The notes beneath the pieces were generated by a model. That model searched no databases and was not told the DNA's origin. It was given only the letters and a program-made list of their open reading frames with translations. A program made the translations under genes and the position numbers. Positions 47,960 to 60,261 of a stretch of 64,000 nucleotides of DNA are shown here, piece by piece (positions within the stretch are counted from its first letter, which is position 1; the number at the start of each line of letters is the position of its first letter). Source of the stretch: Sindora glabra (taxonomy: Eukaryota; Streptophyta; Magnoliopsida; Fabales; Fabaceae); contig CM035234.1 in assembly GCA_020226215.1 (NCBI GenBank), positions 18,132,713 to 18,196,712 on the forward strand, read 5' to 3'.

Positions 47960-49110
47960 CTAACACTTGGTGGTTGGATATTGGTGCCATTATCTATGTC
48001 ATTAATTGCTTGTAGGCATTGAGAAATTTAAGGAGGCCAAGTGAAGGTAAAATAACTTTGAACACATAGAAGTCATTTCTTTCCATTTGTCCACAGGTCA
48101 TGTTTTAGAATTGAAAAACATTATTTTTATGCCTTCTATGAGAAGGAATTTAATTTATATAACTTGTTTGGACCAAGATGGATATTCATGTTTATTTGGA
48201 AATAATAATTTTAAGTTATATTATGACTCTTGTGTGTTTGGGACTGGTACTTTGAATAGTGGTTTATATAAAATTGATTTGGACAATACTTTTAAAAATT
48301 CTATCAACACAGTTGTTAGAAATAAGAGACCAAGATTAAATGAAACATCTTCAGTGCTTTGGCATAGAAGATTAAGCCATATCTCCAAAGAAAGAATAGA
48401 ACGTTTAATAAAAGAAGAAGCTTTACCTAAACTTGACTTCTCCGATTTCAGCATTTGTGTAGATTGCATCAAAGGAAAACTAATGGCTAGAGCTAGAAAA
48501 GGGAAGAAGACCAGGAAAGAAAATGTTCTGGAATTGATCCATACTGATGTGTGTGGGCCTATCTTGCTAAATGCAATGGGAGGCTTCAAGTATTTCATCA
48601 CCTTCATTGATGACTATTCAAGATTTGGATGGGTGGTGTCTTTTTGAAAAGTTTAGAGCATTGGAAACCTTCAAAAGGTTCAAGACAGCAACTGAACTAA
48701 AGCTGGACAAGCAAATAAAATGTGTATATTCAAACAGAGGTGGTGAATTTTATGACAAATATGATGAAACGGAAAGAAATCCTGGTCCCTTTGCAAAATA
48801 TTTACAGGAGTGTGGAATAGAAGCTATTTACACTATGCCTGGCACACCAGGACATAATGGAATTGTAGAGCAAAGGAACAAAACACTCATAGAGATGGTA
48901 TGATGCATGCTGACTCATTCCACTTTACTAGAATTTTTATAGGGTGATACTCTAAGAATTGTTGTGTATGTGTTGAACTAAGTTCCGAGCAAATTTGTGT
49001 CAAAGACTCCATATAAGCTGATGTATGGTAAGAAGCCAAGCTTGAAACATTTTCATATTTGGGGCTGCAAAGCTAAAATTAGGCCTTATAATCCATGAAC
49101 TAAGAAACTT
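47960..49110 (+). pseudogene. Copia C protease and integrase remnant
   Basis: Protease: TWWLDIGA (about 47969) has Ile for the Ser of the DSGA active site. The integrase zinc domain reads LWHRRLSHIS..CVDCIKGK (48358-48480), with H-H-C-C intact. The core has HTDVCGP (first Asp kept), YSNRGGEF where SDRGGEF is expected (second Asp is Asn, 48728-48750), and NGIVEQRNKTL (Glu kept, about 48860). A frameshift near 48640 separates 48087-48647 from 48571-48903. The FHIWGCKAKIRPYNP block follows at about 49050-49100. Catalytically dead. Confidence 0.8.
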
Positions 49111-49559
49111 GAAATAAGAACAATTAGTGGATATTTTATTGGCTATTGCATTAGTTCAAGAGGAAGTAGGTTTTATTGCCTATCTTATTCATCAAGAGTT
49201 ATTAAGTCAGATTGTGCTATCTACCTTGAGGATGAATTGAATAGTGGGAGAAAATCACTTTAGATCTCCCTAGGAGAAGAACAAAGCTATGTCTCCCAAA
49301 CAGCTGATAAAAAAAATGTTGTTCCTCTAATAGTGCCTTCTAAAGAACCATCTCACATAGAACTACAAATTGATCTAGTCCAACTTGTGATTGAACCAAT
49401 CCAACTGGTGAATGAACCAAATGATGTAATTGAGGAAATTCCCCTGAAAAGATCATAGAGAACTCATCGTCAGGCAATTTCAAGTGATTATGTGGTTTAT
49501 TTACAAGAACATAAGTTTGATGTGAATGATGATTCCGATCCTATTAGCTTCTCAAAAGC

Positions 49560-51120
49560 TATTTTGAGTTCTAATTCCTTAGAATGGACTCATGCCATGG
49601 AGGATGAAATAAATTCAATATACAAGAATAATGTATGAAATTTGGTGGAACTACCCAAAGATGTAAACTAGTTGGATGCAAATGGATTTTTAAGACCAAA
49701 TAGACTGCTAAAGGTGAAATTGAAAGATACAAGGCCAGATTAGTAGCTAAAGGTTACATGCAGAAGGAAGGAATTGTTTATAAGGAGACCTTCTCACCAG
49801 TCTCGACCAAAGACTCATTTCGAGTTATAATGGCCTTGGTGGCTCATTTTAATCTTAAGCTACATTAAATGGATGTAAAGACTGCCTTCCTTAATAATGA
49901 CCTGTCAGAGATAGTTTATATAAAGCAACCAGATGGTTTCCAAGAGAATGGAAAAGAGCACTTAGTGTGTGAGTTGAATAAGTCAATATATGACCTGAAA
50001 CAAGCATCCAAGCAATGGTATCTCAAATTTCATGAGATTGTGTCCTCTCTTAGATTTAAGGAGAATGTAGTGGATCAGTGCATCTATTATATGATGAGTG
50101 TAGATAATTTTATGATCCTTGTATTGTATATTGATGACATTCTCCTTGCGAGTAATGATGTGAATCTTTTGAATGAGACAAAAATGGCATTGTCACAGAA
50201 TTTTGATATGAAGGATCTTGGCAATGTGTCCTTTGTGCTTGGCATAAAGATCCATCATGACAGATCTCAGGATTTGTTTGGTTTGTCTGAAAGGGCATAT
50301 ATAGATAAAGTGCTTAAAAGATTTAATATGACTTCATGCTCGCATAGTGCTACACCCATTCAAAAAGGTGAAGTGTTTTCTAAAGCACAATGTCCTCAAA
50401 ATGATGATGAGAAATCTAGAATGAATATGGTCCCATATGCTTCCGTTGTTGGTAGTTTGATGTATGTCCAAGTGTGTACATGCCCATATATTGCTTTTGC
50501 AATTAGTGTGTTTAGGAGGTACTTAAGTAATCCTGGTCAAAGACACTGGATAGTAGCCAAGAAAGTCATGAGGTACCTACAGGATACAAAGAATTATATG
50601 TTGACTTATAGAAGGTCCAGTGATTTGATTTGTATAGGCTATTCAGACTCTGACTTTACCAGTTGTCCAGATGATAAGAAATCAACATTTGGATATATCT
50701 TTATGCTAGCAGGAGGAGCTGTATCGTAGAAAAGTGTTAAATAATCTTTAGCAGCAACCTCCACTATAGAAGCAGAGTATGTCGCTTGCTATGAAGCCAC
50801 TCGAGAGGCTACATGGTTAAGGAATTTTATCTTTGAATTTTGCTTAGTTGAAAGCATTTCAAAACCTTTAACCATTTATTGCGATAATACTACTGTCGTT
50901 AGCTTTTCTCAAAACAATAAGAGTTCTACTTGCACAAAGCACTTTGATGTGAAATATTAGTTTGTGCGAGAGAAGACATGCGAGCATTTTACTCATATTG
51001 AACATATTTCGATAGATTGTATGCTTGTAGACCCATTAACCAAAGGCCTAGTTGTAGTAATATTTAAAAAACATGTATTGAATATAGGTCTTATTGAATC
51101 TTTTGATATTTTGGGTTAGT
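49560..51120 (+). pseudogene. Copia C reverse transcriptase and RNase H
   Basis: The longest open frame of the element (49869-50729) covers RT. It has MDVKTAFLNNDLSE, IYDLKQASKQWYLKFHEIV, the YIDD box in LVLYIDDILLASND (50126-50167), FDMKDLGNVSFVLGIKIH and VGSLMYVQVCTCPYIAFAIS. The connection and RNase H run past a TAG at 50727: TSTIEAEYVACYEATREATW, YCDNTTVVSFSQNN and KHFDVKY, ending in VDPLTKGL near 51050. Upstream, 49640-49860, the RT start is out of frame. The active-site Asp pair is kept, but no full polyprotein can be read. Confidence 0.85.
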
Positions 51121-51519
51121 AGGAGTACTTGTGTATTTTGAAACTAAAATTGTGTTGATCTTGAGATTTTATAATATTATCATTTTATTATATTGAAATT
51201 TGCACTTATCATATTATGGCAATATAAGGAGACATTAAGATCCTGTCTCAAACTACTGTAAAGCATCTTAAGTGGATACATGGATCATTTTGTATATTTT
51301 GATTATGCACATATTTTATATTATTTAATCTCTTGGAATGGGTATTTCATATTTGTATATCTTTTCAACCCTATCGAATGATCAAGTATGCATTTAATGA
51401 AATCTCATATTTGACCAATGGTTGTAATGGTATGAATTATATTAATGACATTATTTAATTGTGGCCACATATTGTAATTCAAAATTATGTATTAAAATGT
51501 GATTGTCCAAGTGGGAGAT

Positions 51520-51971
51520 TGTAAAATAAATTTTGTGGACAAACACACTTTAATATATATTTGAATTAAATAATAATTCAATGTCATTAATATAATAATA
51601 ATACTTAGACTTTGTGTTATAATATAATTCTAAAGTGTGTGCATATACCCTAATTCTAGATTAATTGTGATGGGTCCATTAATCCTAGTTGGATTTTAAT
51701 TAGGGTTTGGATCCTTACCCACCTCCTTATAAGGTGAGTTGTAGTCTCCCATCACATTGTAGTTTGTTATTCACAATTCTTTCTGAGACTCACCTAAGGA
51801 CATGTGGGTAGTGATCCAGCCAAATTCTTAATCTGATCTCATGGATGCAGTAGGAGGGTCAGGTAATTCTAAAACTTATTATTATAATTTGTATAGTTCT
51901 TGTACTCCTCTTTATGGATTTATGGTTGTATGAATGTTGAAATAATTTTTGAATCACAAAATATTCTTACA
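51520..51971 (+). repeat. 3' LTR of copia C
   Basis: A full-length 452-bp LTR. It retains the TATA-like CCTTATAAGG near 51727. It is preceded by the AAGTGGGAGAT polypurine tract and followed by the GCACA duplication. Confidence 0.9.
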
Positions 51972-52445
51972 GCACAAGCAAACAAAGTTTTAAATTCACA
52001 TATATTAAAGCATCAATTTGAAGTCATTTATAAAAAAAAATATTTTAAAATTTTTATCTCAAATTGAAAAGGTCTTCCGTCATATTTTTTAATGATATTT
52101 TATGTATACAAAATAAACAAAATTCATATGTATGTACTTAAAAAATGCTTGAGTAATCTTATTTAAAACTTATTACATATTCGTTAAAAAAAAGTATGGG
52201 AATACTCTTAAGTGTGAACAAAAATCATTTTTATTACATATTATAAAGTAAAAATATATATATATTTAAAAAATTTGGGGGCAAGGGAGAGCACATCATG
52301 GTGGGACATGGGGACTATGATTTTTGTTCTATCTCTAAAATTTGAAACCAAAAACACTTTTGTTCCATTCCCATCTACGCAGTGAAAAATCCTTCCATTC
52401 TTGCATCTCAAGGGGCAATCCCCCCAAGATCCTCGATTTCTGGAT

Positions 52446-54130
52446 AAATTGTCCTTATCTTTTATTATTAAGTCAGTAGGTGATGAATAAATGATAAAGA
52501 AATTGGGTAGCTTGTGAGAGATTTTAAATTCAATTTTGTTGGTATTAATATTTTGAATATATTATTTTTACTTTCCTTTCCTCATCCAACCACCGAAACT
52601 AAATTTAGTACACTAATAATAATCTAATTAAAATTATTTAATTTATTAATACATGTAAACTTAAAAAATTTTAAAATATTAAATAAACATATTAATTATT
52701 ATACTTTACACAATTACATCAGTTCAATAACAATCTTACTCTTAGTTTTGTTGTACGTTATACAAGTGATGATATGTCTGATGATCCTGACCCGAAAACT
52801 TTATTTTTTTCCCGATTTCTTACTATGGGTGGATACAAGTGGGAGAGAAAAGGGTTCCTTCCGTCTTATTTGAGTTTTAGTTTCACGTTCTTCTATTTCT
52901 TTCCGCAGATTTCCATGTTTGTGATGTTGATTTCAGCTAACAGTCATTTTTTGCTTCTTCCTACTTTCTTTTACAGATTTTTATGTTATGATGTCTAATT
53001 CATACAATTAACCAATGTGATTCCTTGTCTGCTCATTGTCATCATTAACATCATTTTACTCATTTATTTTGGTTTAAGTTCTTTCCCTCCTTGTTAAGTA
53101 TACTTTTATAGTTTCCATTTATCATTTTTAGCTGATTAAGCGTTTATGAGAATGGTCAAATATTTTGGGTGTTTATATTTTAAAAAATACTCATAAAATG
53201 TTTGTTGAAATACATAAATAAACTCAACACAATAATGGTTATTCAGGGTGATACAAACCCACCATAGTAATCTCAGTGGTAGAAAACTTGACTGCAGAAG
53301 TTACCCTTTTAATAAAAAATTTAAGATCTGCATTTCTACTAAAAATTTTATCATTTAGAGAATAGATCGTGTTTATTTAAATCAGATACAGTACATAATA
53401 TTTTTGTAACTGGTTACATTATTTATTTATTTTATTACGAGATTAAGGATTATCAGTGGCAATCATATGACATCAGAATTTTTATTGTATAATTTACGTC
53501 AATCTATAATTTGTATCATACACATATTCCTATTTGATGAGCAAATTCTTAATTTTTAACTCATAAATTTTTACATTTAAAGCTGATTTTAGTGAATATT
53601 TAATTTCCTCCAATATTTCTGATCATATACATAGAAGTTTAATTTTTTGTGAATAAACAAATTATTGAATTAAAAAGTACATCGAGTTTATATTGAATAT
53701 TTATACTCATAGTTCACATTTTCCCCCTAAATCAAACTCATAGCTCATAGTCTTGTCATGCCATTCACATTGTGTTGAGGTTATAAGGTAAATAATTACC
53801 CCGAGTCTAAATAAACATATTTTTGAATAAAAATTATCACATTAAATTATAAATAAGATCTTTATTGACATATATTAATTTGTATAACTGATTTTAAAAT
53901 TACTTTCAATTTGTTTGAGTATACCGCTAATTAATAATGATTATATTATATATTTATATATAATCTTAGTCTTAATAGATGAAAACTAAGTAAATTTTAT
54001 GGTAATATTGTGCTTCGAATATTCACCTATAAATTAATCAAGTCCAAAAAATAATTTATTAAGTAGCCTTTTAATAAGAAATTGATATAATAGTTACTTT
54101 TTAGTAATACACCAAATCATTAATACAATT
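52446..54130. repeat. Segmental duplication, copy 2
   Basis: The first part (52446-53800) matches 40600-41915 and the second (53594-54130) matches 44204-44885. Here the R-repeat is single and the gene-like fragment at 41916-44203 is absent. Short frames such as 52774-52998 are not conserved between the copies. Confidence 0.75.
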
Positions 54131-55290
54131 CCTGCGTTTATGTATATGAGTGTGTTTCATGTGTTCTAGTACTTGTTTAGTTGTTACAGGTGTCTAAACG
54201 GTCATCTGATATGTAAATTTTAAGTTGGTTGATTTATTGTTTTCAAAAATAATTTTATATTTTTATACCTATAAAAATTAAAAATTTTTAATAAACTATT
54301 TTTAAAAAAATTATACTTCTAAATATGTAACTTAAAAAAAGTAAAAATAAATTTCAGATGTTTTCGTAACTTATTTTTTTTATTGTTGATAGTAAATTTG
54401 TAATTGGATGAAACATTTCGTCATTTAATGAGTAATTTTTGTTTCATTTTTTATTTGTAATTACAACTTTACTAAAAAATTAATTTCCTCCACTATTTTA
54501 TGATTTATACGTAAAAAAATTTTAATTTATTAAATAAAGTAATCTATTTATATTAATATCTAAAGGATTTGATTTCGACTTTTATTATTCTGAAAAAAAC
54601 CAAGAATAGACAGGTTTTAATCATCTAAAAAAAAGAATAGACACGTTTTAAACTTTTAATCATCTAAAAAAAACCAAGAATAGACACCTTTTAAACATCC
54701 AAGATCAAATAAGTCATTATTTATTTAATTTAGATGAAATTTTTATAATCTCCATCTATGAATAGATCATGTAACTTCACACTAGTTCTCTCTCTCTCCC
54801 CCTAAATAAATACCCATAAAAAGGGGTTGTCAAATTTCATATCCATTTTATTATTTTAGAAAAAATATTTTTCATTAAATTTTGTCTAATATTGTGACTA
54901 AAGACATAAAATTTTAATCGCCATTTAATACGTTCATATTAATTGAGTGGGTTTAACATTTTTTAATGTTGTTATAGGCAATTTATTGTCTTGAAAAATT
55001 GACAAATAATTCTTTAATAAAATTTTATTCTAGTGCATAATTAAAGGTTTTTTTGGAGAGTAATTTACTACTGCAAATAATAATAAAATATTCATAACAA
55101 TTTATTTAACAATTAAGCTTTTGTAAGTCTCACGAGATTTTTTCCTCATTCCATTAAATCTTTCTTCCTAAGACTAATGAAAACAGAATTTGGTGGAGGC
55201 CTCGAGAGCCATATCAGATAAGATTATAGGCTCGTTTATATTTTCCACCATGAGCAATTCCTCCTACTATATCTTAGCCTAGGAGATTTT
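54131..55290. other. AT-rich intergenic region
   Basis: No gene seen. An R-repeat start (taatttcctccactatttta) lies at 54481, and a short tandem repeat (ccaagaatagacaggtttta-type unit, three partial copies) at 54597-54700. Confidence 0.45.
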
Positions 55291-55328
55291 TATGATTTTC
55301 AACACTTGGATTGTAGAGCTCTTTCTCC

Positions 55329-55658
55329 TTAAAAATCAGGCGAGGCTATGCGGACTTCAACAGTTTTTAAAACTTCGATCATCGTTGTTTGTCTCAAATT
55401 CGCTTCAACCACTGTTTTGTTTGGCTCAAATTGATTTTCCAAAAAGTTATTGTTTGGATTTGGCTTGTTCACCTCATCAACTTCACTTAGATTATTGTTG
55501 TTTGGCTCAGATTGGTTGCTTAGATTTGGGTCGTTTACCTTATCAATTTCACCTAGATTGTTCTTGTTTAATTCAAATTGATTTTCCAAAACATTTTGTT
55601 GCGTGTTCATCTCATCAATTTCACCAGATAATAGCAAATATTTGTTAACTAAAAACAA
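55329..55658 (-). pseudogene. Asn-rich repeat protein fragment, left arm of an inverted duplication
   Basis: A 109-codon frame with about three 22-25-residue repeats of the pattern GEID-x2-N-x-P-N-x-LENQFELNKNN, rich in Asn, Glu and Leu. It predicts a disordered, low-complexity chain. There is no recognised domain or signal peptide. An inverted copy of one unit lies on the plus strand at 55888-55960, and a 28-bp inverted repeat lies between. It may be an expanded coding microsatellite of a host gene or part of an unknown transposon. Confidence 0.4.
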
Positions 55659-55811
55659 GTTCGAGAAATTATTTAGTGGATCTGGCGTTTAGGCTTCAAT
55701 TTGGCTTGTGTCTAGGCATATGACTCATGTTCAAGAACAGAGAATGAATTTGATGGATTCCACAAGGGAGATTGAAGCTTCTTGATCCACTAAATAACAT
55801 CTCAAACTTGT
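55655..55811. repeat. Inverted repeat, 28-bp arms
   Basis: ACAAGTTCGAGAAATTATTT and following (55655-55682) pair with 55784-55811 (GATCCACTAAATAACATCTC and following) with four mismatches. The loop is about 100 bases. Confidence 0.8.
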
Positions 55812-55887
55812 CAGCCAATGAACCAGATGAGCAAATGATAGCAAATGATGAATTATCCAATGGATTTCCTAAGAAGTTGATTTCATG

Positions 55888-56021
55888 CGTGAAATTAATG
55901 AGGTGAACAAGCCAAATCCAAACAACAATGTTCTAGAAAACTAATTTGAGCTAAACAACGGAAATATTCCAGGTGCTCAAAAAAATGCTGAGGCCAACAT
56001 GGCCTTGGATGATTTTTGAGG
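55888..56021 (+). pseudogene. Asn-rich repeat protein fragment, right arm
   Basis: Reads REINEVNKPNPNNNVLEN, a TAA one transition from a Gln codon, FELNNGNIPGAQKNAEANMA and LDDF, then a stop. The first part is the same repeat unit as on the minus strand at 55329-55658, so this is the other arm of an inverted duplication, carrying additional C-terminal sequence. Confidence 0.4.
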
Positions 56022-56490
56022 AGAAAGCGTTTTAAAATTTGATGTGTTAAAGATGAGAAACATCCTATAGGCTGAGATTTGGCATGAGGAATTGCTTGTT
56101 AGTGCAAAATTCAATTTGTGGGATAAGAAGACGAAGAGAGGATAAGAAGATGGAGAGAAGATAAAATCTTATGCAAGATAAATATTAGAAATATATTAAA
56201 TGTTATGTATACAAATTTTAAGTCAGCTTTTGGCATATCTATACAAAAAATTTCGCTCAATTGTCACAAACAAATGAGTAAAGTAATAAGCACTTATATT
56301 GTAGCTATGAATACTTAAAGATTTAATAGTGATTTGTCCTTTGAAAGAAAGCATTTACTAGGATGAATGATTGTATATGTCCTTTGGTATAATTGATAAT
56401 GATTTGTATTAGTTGCAATCTTACTTTAGCATTTTCAATCATGCATATGAAAATTATACATTGATTCCAAAGCATTGGTTCCATCATTTT
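56022..56490. other. Intergenic region
   Basis: AT-rich; a weak continuation of the coding-like reading (SVLKFDVLKMRNIL, 56028-56070) is possible. The 84-codon minus-strand frame at 56323-56577 is not supported. Confidence 0.35.
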
Positions 56491-56559
56491 GATTTCAATT
56501 TTAGTGACAAACAAGCATCTATTGTTATTTGATATATACATGATAAAACCTTTAAAGCC

Positions 56560-56900
56560 TATATCACAAGACATCATTAAACAAAGTAGAAAACTAATTA
56601 GAAGTGTGGTGTACTTAAAAATGTGTTACAAATAACACTATCCTTTAAACAATTTTGCCTTCTTACTATCTGCTATAGGGTTGCTTTCGATTTGAGTGTC
56701 TAACAAGCATTTACTATTATTCCTAAATCCTTGTTATCATATATGATTTATACATGATAACAGCTTCAAAACTTGTATTGTAAGACATCATTAAACAAAG
56801 TAGAAAGCTAGTTAGAAAATATGGTGTACTTAAAATGTGTTACAATAAACACTATCCTTTAAGGGATTTTGCCTTCTTACTATTTACCATAGGGTTTGTG
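56560..56900. repeat. Tandem duplication, period about 215 bp
   Basis: The block agacatcattaaacaaagta to ttttgccttcttactatyt occurs at 56568-56675 and again at 56783-56890. Confidence 0.85.
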
Positions 56901-56904
56901 GCAA

Positions 56905-58250
56905 ATTACTCTTATTATTTATCTAAGTATTGCAAAGATTGAACAACCAGTAATTTGATGATCTCTCCTTCAAGAACTCTTTTGAATGATTTAAAGATGT
57001 AACAAAAGTAATAGCATGATGGAAGATAAAGATTGATTTATCTATTTCCATTCATTTTCAATTATTCACTTTCATTTCTTCATCTTCTATGACATTTTTG
57101 AACATTTTGTCTAACTATTTCATCATATTTTTACGCAATACTTGAACCAACATGTCTCTTGATTATGTACCAACACTTCCTTTCAACATGAACCAACATT
57201 TCCTTTCAACATGAACCAATATGTTTCTTGATCATGACCCAATGTATCTTTTAATCATTGACTAACTAAACCCTAAACATTAAACCCTAATCTCTAAACC
57301 CCAAATTCTAACATATATCTTGATCATAAATCATCATCTCTTATGTTTATTAAACACAAACCATGTTTCTTTTTAAACATAAACCATCAAGTCTCTTAAC
57401 TATGGACCAATATGTTTGTTTATTCATCATGAATGATCATATTATATATGAAAAAATAAAGAAAATACTAAATCAGAATATTTTTATAATTTAATGTAAA
57501 CTTAAATATTTTTAAAATTATTTATTTTAAATAAATTTTTATAAAGATAACTTCAATTTTAACATTACAAAATTAACCAAAATATGCGTTTGTTAGCCAC
57601 AATATACAAGATCTATATTTTAGGGGTTCATGCAACTATTGCACCAACTGCTTGCAATATAGTGAAGGTATATGATGGTTAGGTTTACTCTTTTAAATGA
57701 TTTTAAGAAGCAATATTAAATATTGTTAATATTAATGGTATGTCTAGTTTAATATTTCAAAAATTTTCAATTTTATTGTAATATTAAATTTGAATTAAAT
57801 GATCTCAATTTAAAGTATTCAATTATATTTGATATTAACACAATTTTAAGAATTATAATATTGAGAAATAATTATTTATACTTCTAAGGATAAATAAAAT
57901 TAAAATTTTTAAAGATAAGTAAAAATATAATTTAAAAATTCTAATTGTATAAATTTATTTGGAAATGATGGTGATAAATACAAGATAATGATGGAAAAAT
58001 AATACCAATAAGAATAATAAGATATAAAACATGAATAATTTGATGGATAAATGGTTAGATTAGATTAATCATATATCTAAGAGTTATGAGCCATCCATTA
58101 CTCATTTAATATTTTACATTAGGTCCTAAATGGATAGGTGAATTGACAATAACTTATCCACTTTTGATCCAAATCAAATCCATCCTAACCTATTTATTTG
58201 CCACTTCTAATTAGGGGACCAAAATTGTAATTAAACGTAATATAAATAAT
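56905..58250. other. Intergenic region with short repeats
   Basis: AT-rich, no gene. At 57160-57240 the phrase cctttcaacatgaaccaaca recurs. At 57268-57304 a few degenerate telomere-type units (aaaccctaaa, taaaccctaa) occur, too short to be a telomeric tract. Confidence 0.4.
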
Positions 58251-58996
58251 CTGCCACGTGCGTCACATGGGACATAATACTAGTTTGGATGATATTTGTA
58301 TTAATAAAGTTATAGAATTTTTTATTTTCATTTTGATTAATTTCTTAGAAATAAATGGGGAAATAGTATTTATTATATTAAAAAGAATAATTATATTAAT
58401 TAATTAACGAGAATAATGAGGGGATGTTTATTAGGATAAGATTAATAAAGAATCTTTACGAAAAAACTAGTACAAAAATTCTGGGCCGAAAAATGAGGGA
58501 AATGGATTGTTGAGGAGTTGACACGTGTTCAAGTAGAAATATAATGGCTGCTGAAATTATAATATAAAATGAATATTGAATATATTGATTGATTACTATG
58601 CATCTTTTAGTTGCTACGTACGCATTTCGAAACACAATTCAAGGACTTTTATTTTCGGTAGTAAAGCCTAAAGAATATGGACTGCCATGTGCATTGTGCG
58701 AGACATAATATTAGTTTAGATATTTGTATTCATATTAGTTATATAATTTACTATTTATATTTTAACTAATTTATTTAGAAATAACTTAGAAACATAGTAT
58801 TCATTATATTAAAAAGAATAATTATATTAATTAATTAATGAGAATATTTGAAATTGTTTATTAGGAGAGAAGTATTAATAAGAATACTTCACACAAAACT
58901 TCTACAGAAATTATTGATTGACAAGTGGAGGGAAATCGATTGTTAAGGAGTTGATGCATCTTCTGGTAGAAGTAAAATGGCTGCTGAAATTTTATT
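58250..58996. repeat. Tandem duplication, period about 430 bp
   Basis: 58250-58560 and 58680-58996 are diverged copies. Shared blocks include gacataatactagtttgga-type sequence, ttatattaaaaagaataatt, attaattaattaa and atggctgctgaaatt. No coding potential. Confidence 0.8.
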
Positions 58997-59474
58997 ATAT
59001 TAGAATGTGTAACTCATGCAATGCACGAATCAATCATCATGATGAATTTTCTACAAAATTTCTAATTCCCCAATCTTTTAGAAGAACCCCAACAACAAAT
59101 CGAAAGCAAATGTTTTTAAATAATTACAACAGATATTTATAAAGAAACCCTAAAATTTTGAATTCCAAACAGAGACGAAGATGCGAATACAAATTAAGGT
59201 TTTGGGTCCTCCTGAAATCTCTGCAAGGAAGAAAAATTAAGTAGAACAGCTGAGTAGCAATTATCAGCGCAGAAAGACAGCATCAGAAAACGAAGCGTTC
59301 TCCATCGAGAAGAAGCTGCAAAACCTAAAAAAGAACCCATTTGTCCAAACGACGCCAGCATTGATGATGTACAAAACAAATGGTAGAAATTAATGGAATT
59401 AATTAATGAGCAAATGGGATAGATCTCGGCCATTAATCAGTCCAAATTATTCATTTAAAATATTTCCAATTAAA
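58997..59474. other. Intergenic region
   Basis: A slightly GC-richer patch at 59170-59345 gives open frames on the minus strand (59194-59433) but no recognisable protein. Confidence 0.3.
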
Positions 59475-59476
59475 TA

Positions 59477-60259
59477 ACACTCCTCTCATTTTTTTTATCT
59501 ATCGTAATTGATCAATTTTACAGATATTAAGAAAGTGATTTAATTTTTTTAGTTAATTTTTCAAGATTATTCTTTATGCACAAAGTTTAAGACAGTTAAA
59601 AATAAAGAAAGTAATATGATGAAATAAAATTCAAGTGGATTGGAAGTGTAGAATAATAAAATATTTATTAATAAAAAGAAAGGATAAAATTGGAAAACAA
59701 ATATATAATGCTTTATTGAAATTCTAAAGTGATAGACAAAAAGAAATAAAATATTTCTTCAAAATGAGACAAATAAAATAGAACTAAGAAAATGTTTCAC
59801 AAATAGCTATACACACAATTCACACACAATAGGACAGATTTTTATATTCTCACTCAAGATAGCACACTCCACTAATAAACCAAAAAAAAGGAACAGTGGT
59901 CAATTTTATATGAATTTACCAAATTGACATGGCAAATGAATAGTTGATCTGTTCTTTTTTATCTGTTGTATTTTAAAAAAATTATTCTTTTTTATCTATC
60001 ACTTTAGAATTAAAATAAAGCATTAAATATTTATTTTTCAATTTTTCCTTTTCTTTTGATTAATAGATGTTTCATTATTTTGTACTTTTAATCTACTTAT
60101 AATTATTTTATCATATTTCTCTCTCTCTTTTTTTTTAGTGTCTTACACTTTGATGCTTAAAGAGTAATCTTGAAAAGTTGACTAAAAATAAATAAATAAA
60201 ACCATTTTTTAATACTTGTGAAATTGATTAACAATGATAAATAAAAAGGAATGGAGGGG
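59477..60259. mobile_element. Foldback (hairpin) MITE, 783 bp, Tc1/mariner-like ends
   Basis: The two halves are inverted copies for most of their length. The left end CACTCCTCTCATTTTTTTTA matches the complement of the right end, TACCCCTCCATTCCTTTTTA. Deeper, ttctaaagtgatagacaaaa (59731) matches the complement of the segment near 59990 (ttttatctatcactttagaa), so arms run about 310 bases with a loop near 59790-59935. Flanking TA on both sides and the CTCC(C)TC ends fit Stowaway/mariner MITEs. Confidence 0.65.
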
Positions 60260-60261
60260 TA

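Larger units (their letters stand above)
45098..51971 (+). mobile_element. Ty1/copia LTR retrotransposon C
   Basis: LTRs 45098-45497 and 51520-51971 both begin TGTAAAATAAATTTTGTGG and end ATATTCTTACA. A perfect GCACA duplication flanks the 6,874-bp element. TGGTATCTGAGCC (primer site) follows the 5' LTR and AAGTGGGAGAT (polypurine tract) precedes the 3' LTR. Gag, protease, integrase, RT and RNase H follow on the plus strand. It is the best-preserved element in the window, but frames are broken and key residues changed. The LTRs are close in sequence apart from a deletion of about 52 bases in the 5' LTR. Confidence 0.95.

Noticed and set aside
55292..55648. 118-codon plus-strand Leu/Cys-rich frame
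   Set aside because: Complement of the Asn-rich minus-strand repeat; the minus-strand frame has the repeat logic shared with 55888-56021.
57268..57304. Interstitial telomere repeat
   Set aside because: Only three or four degenerate TTTAGGG-type units, within chance for such sequence.
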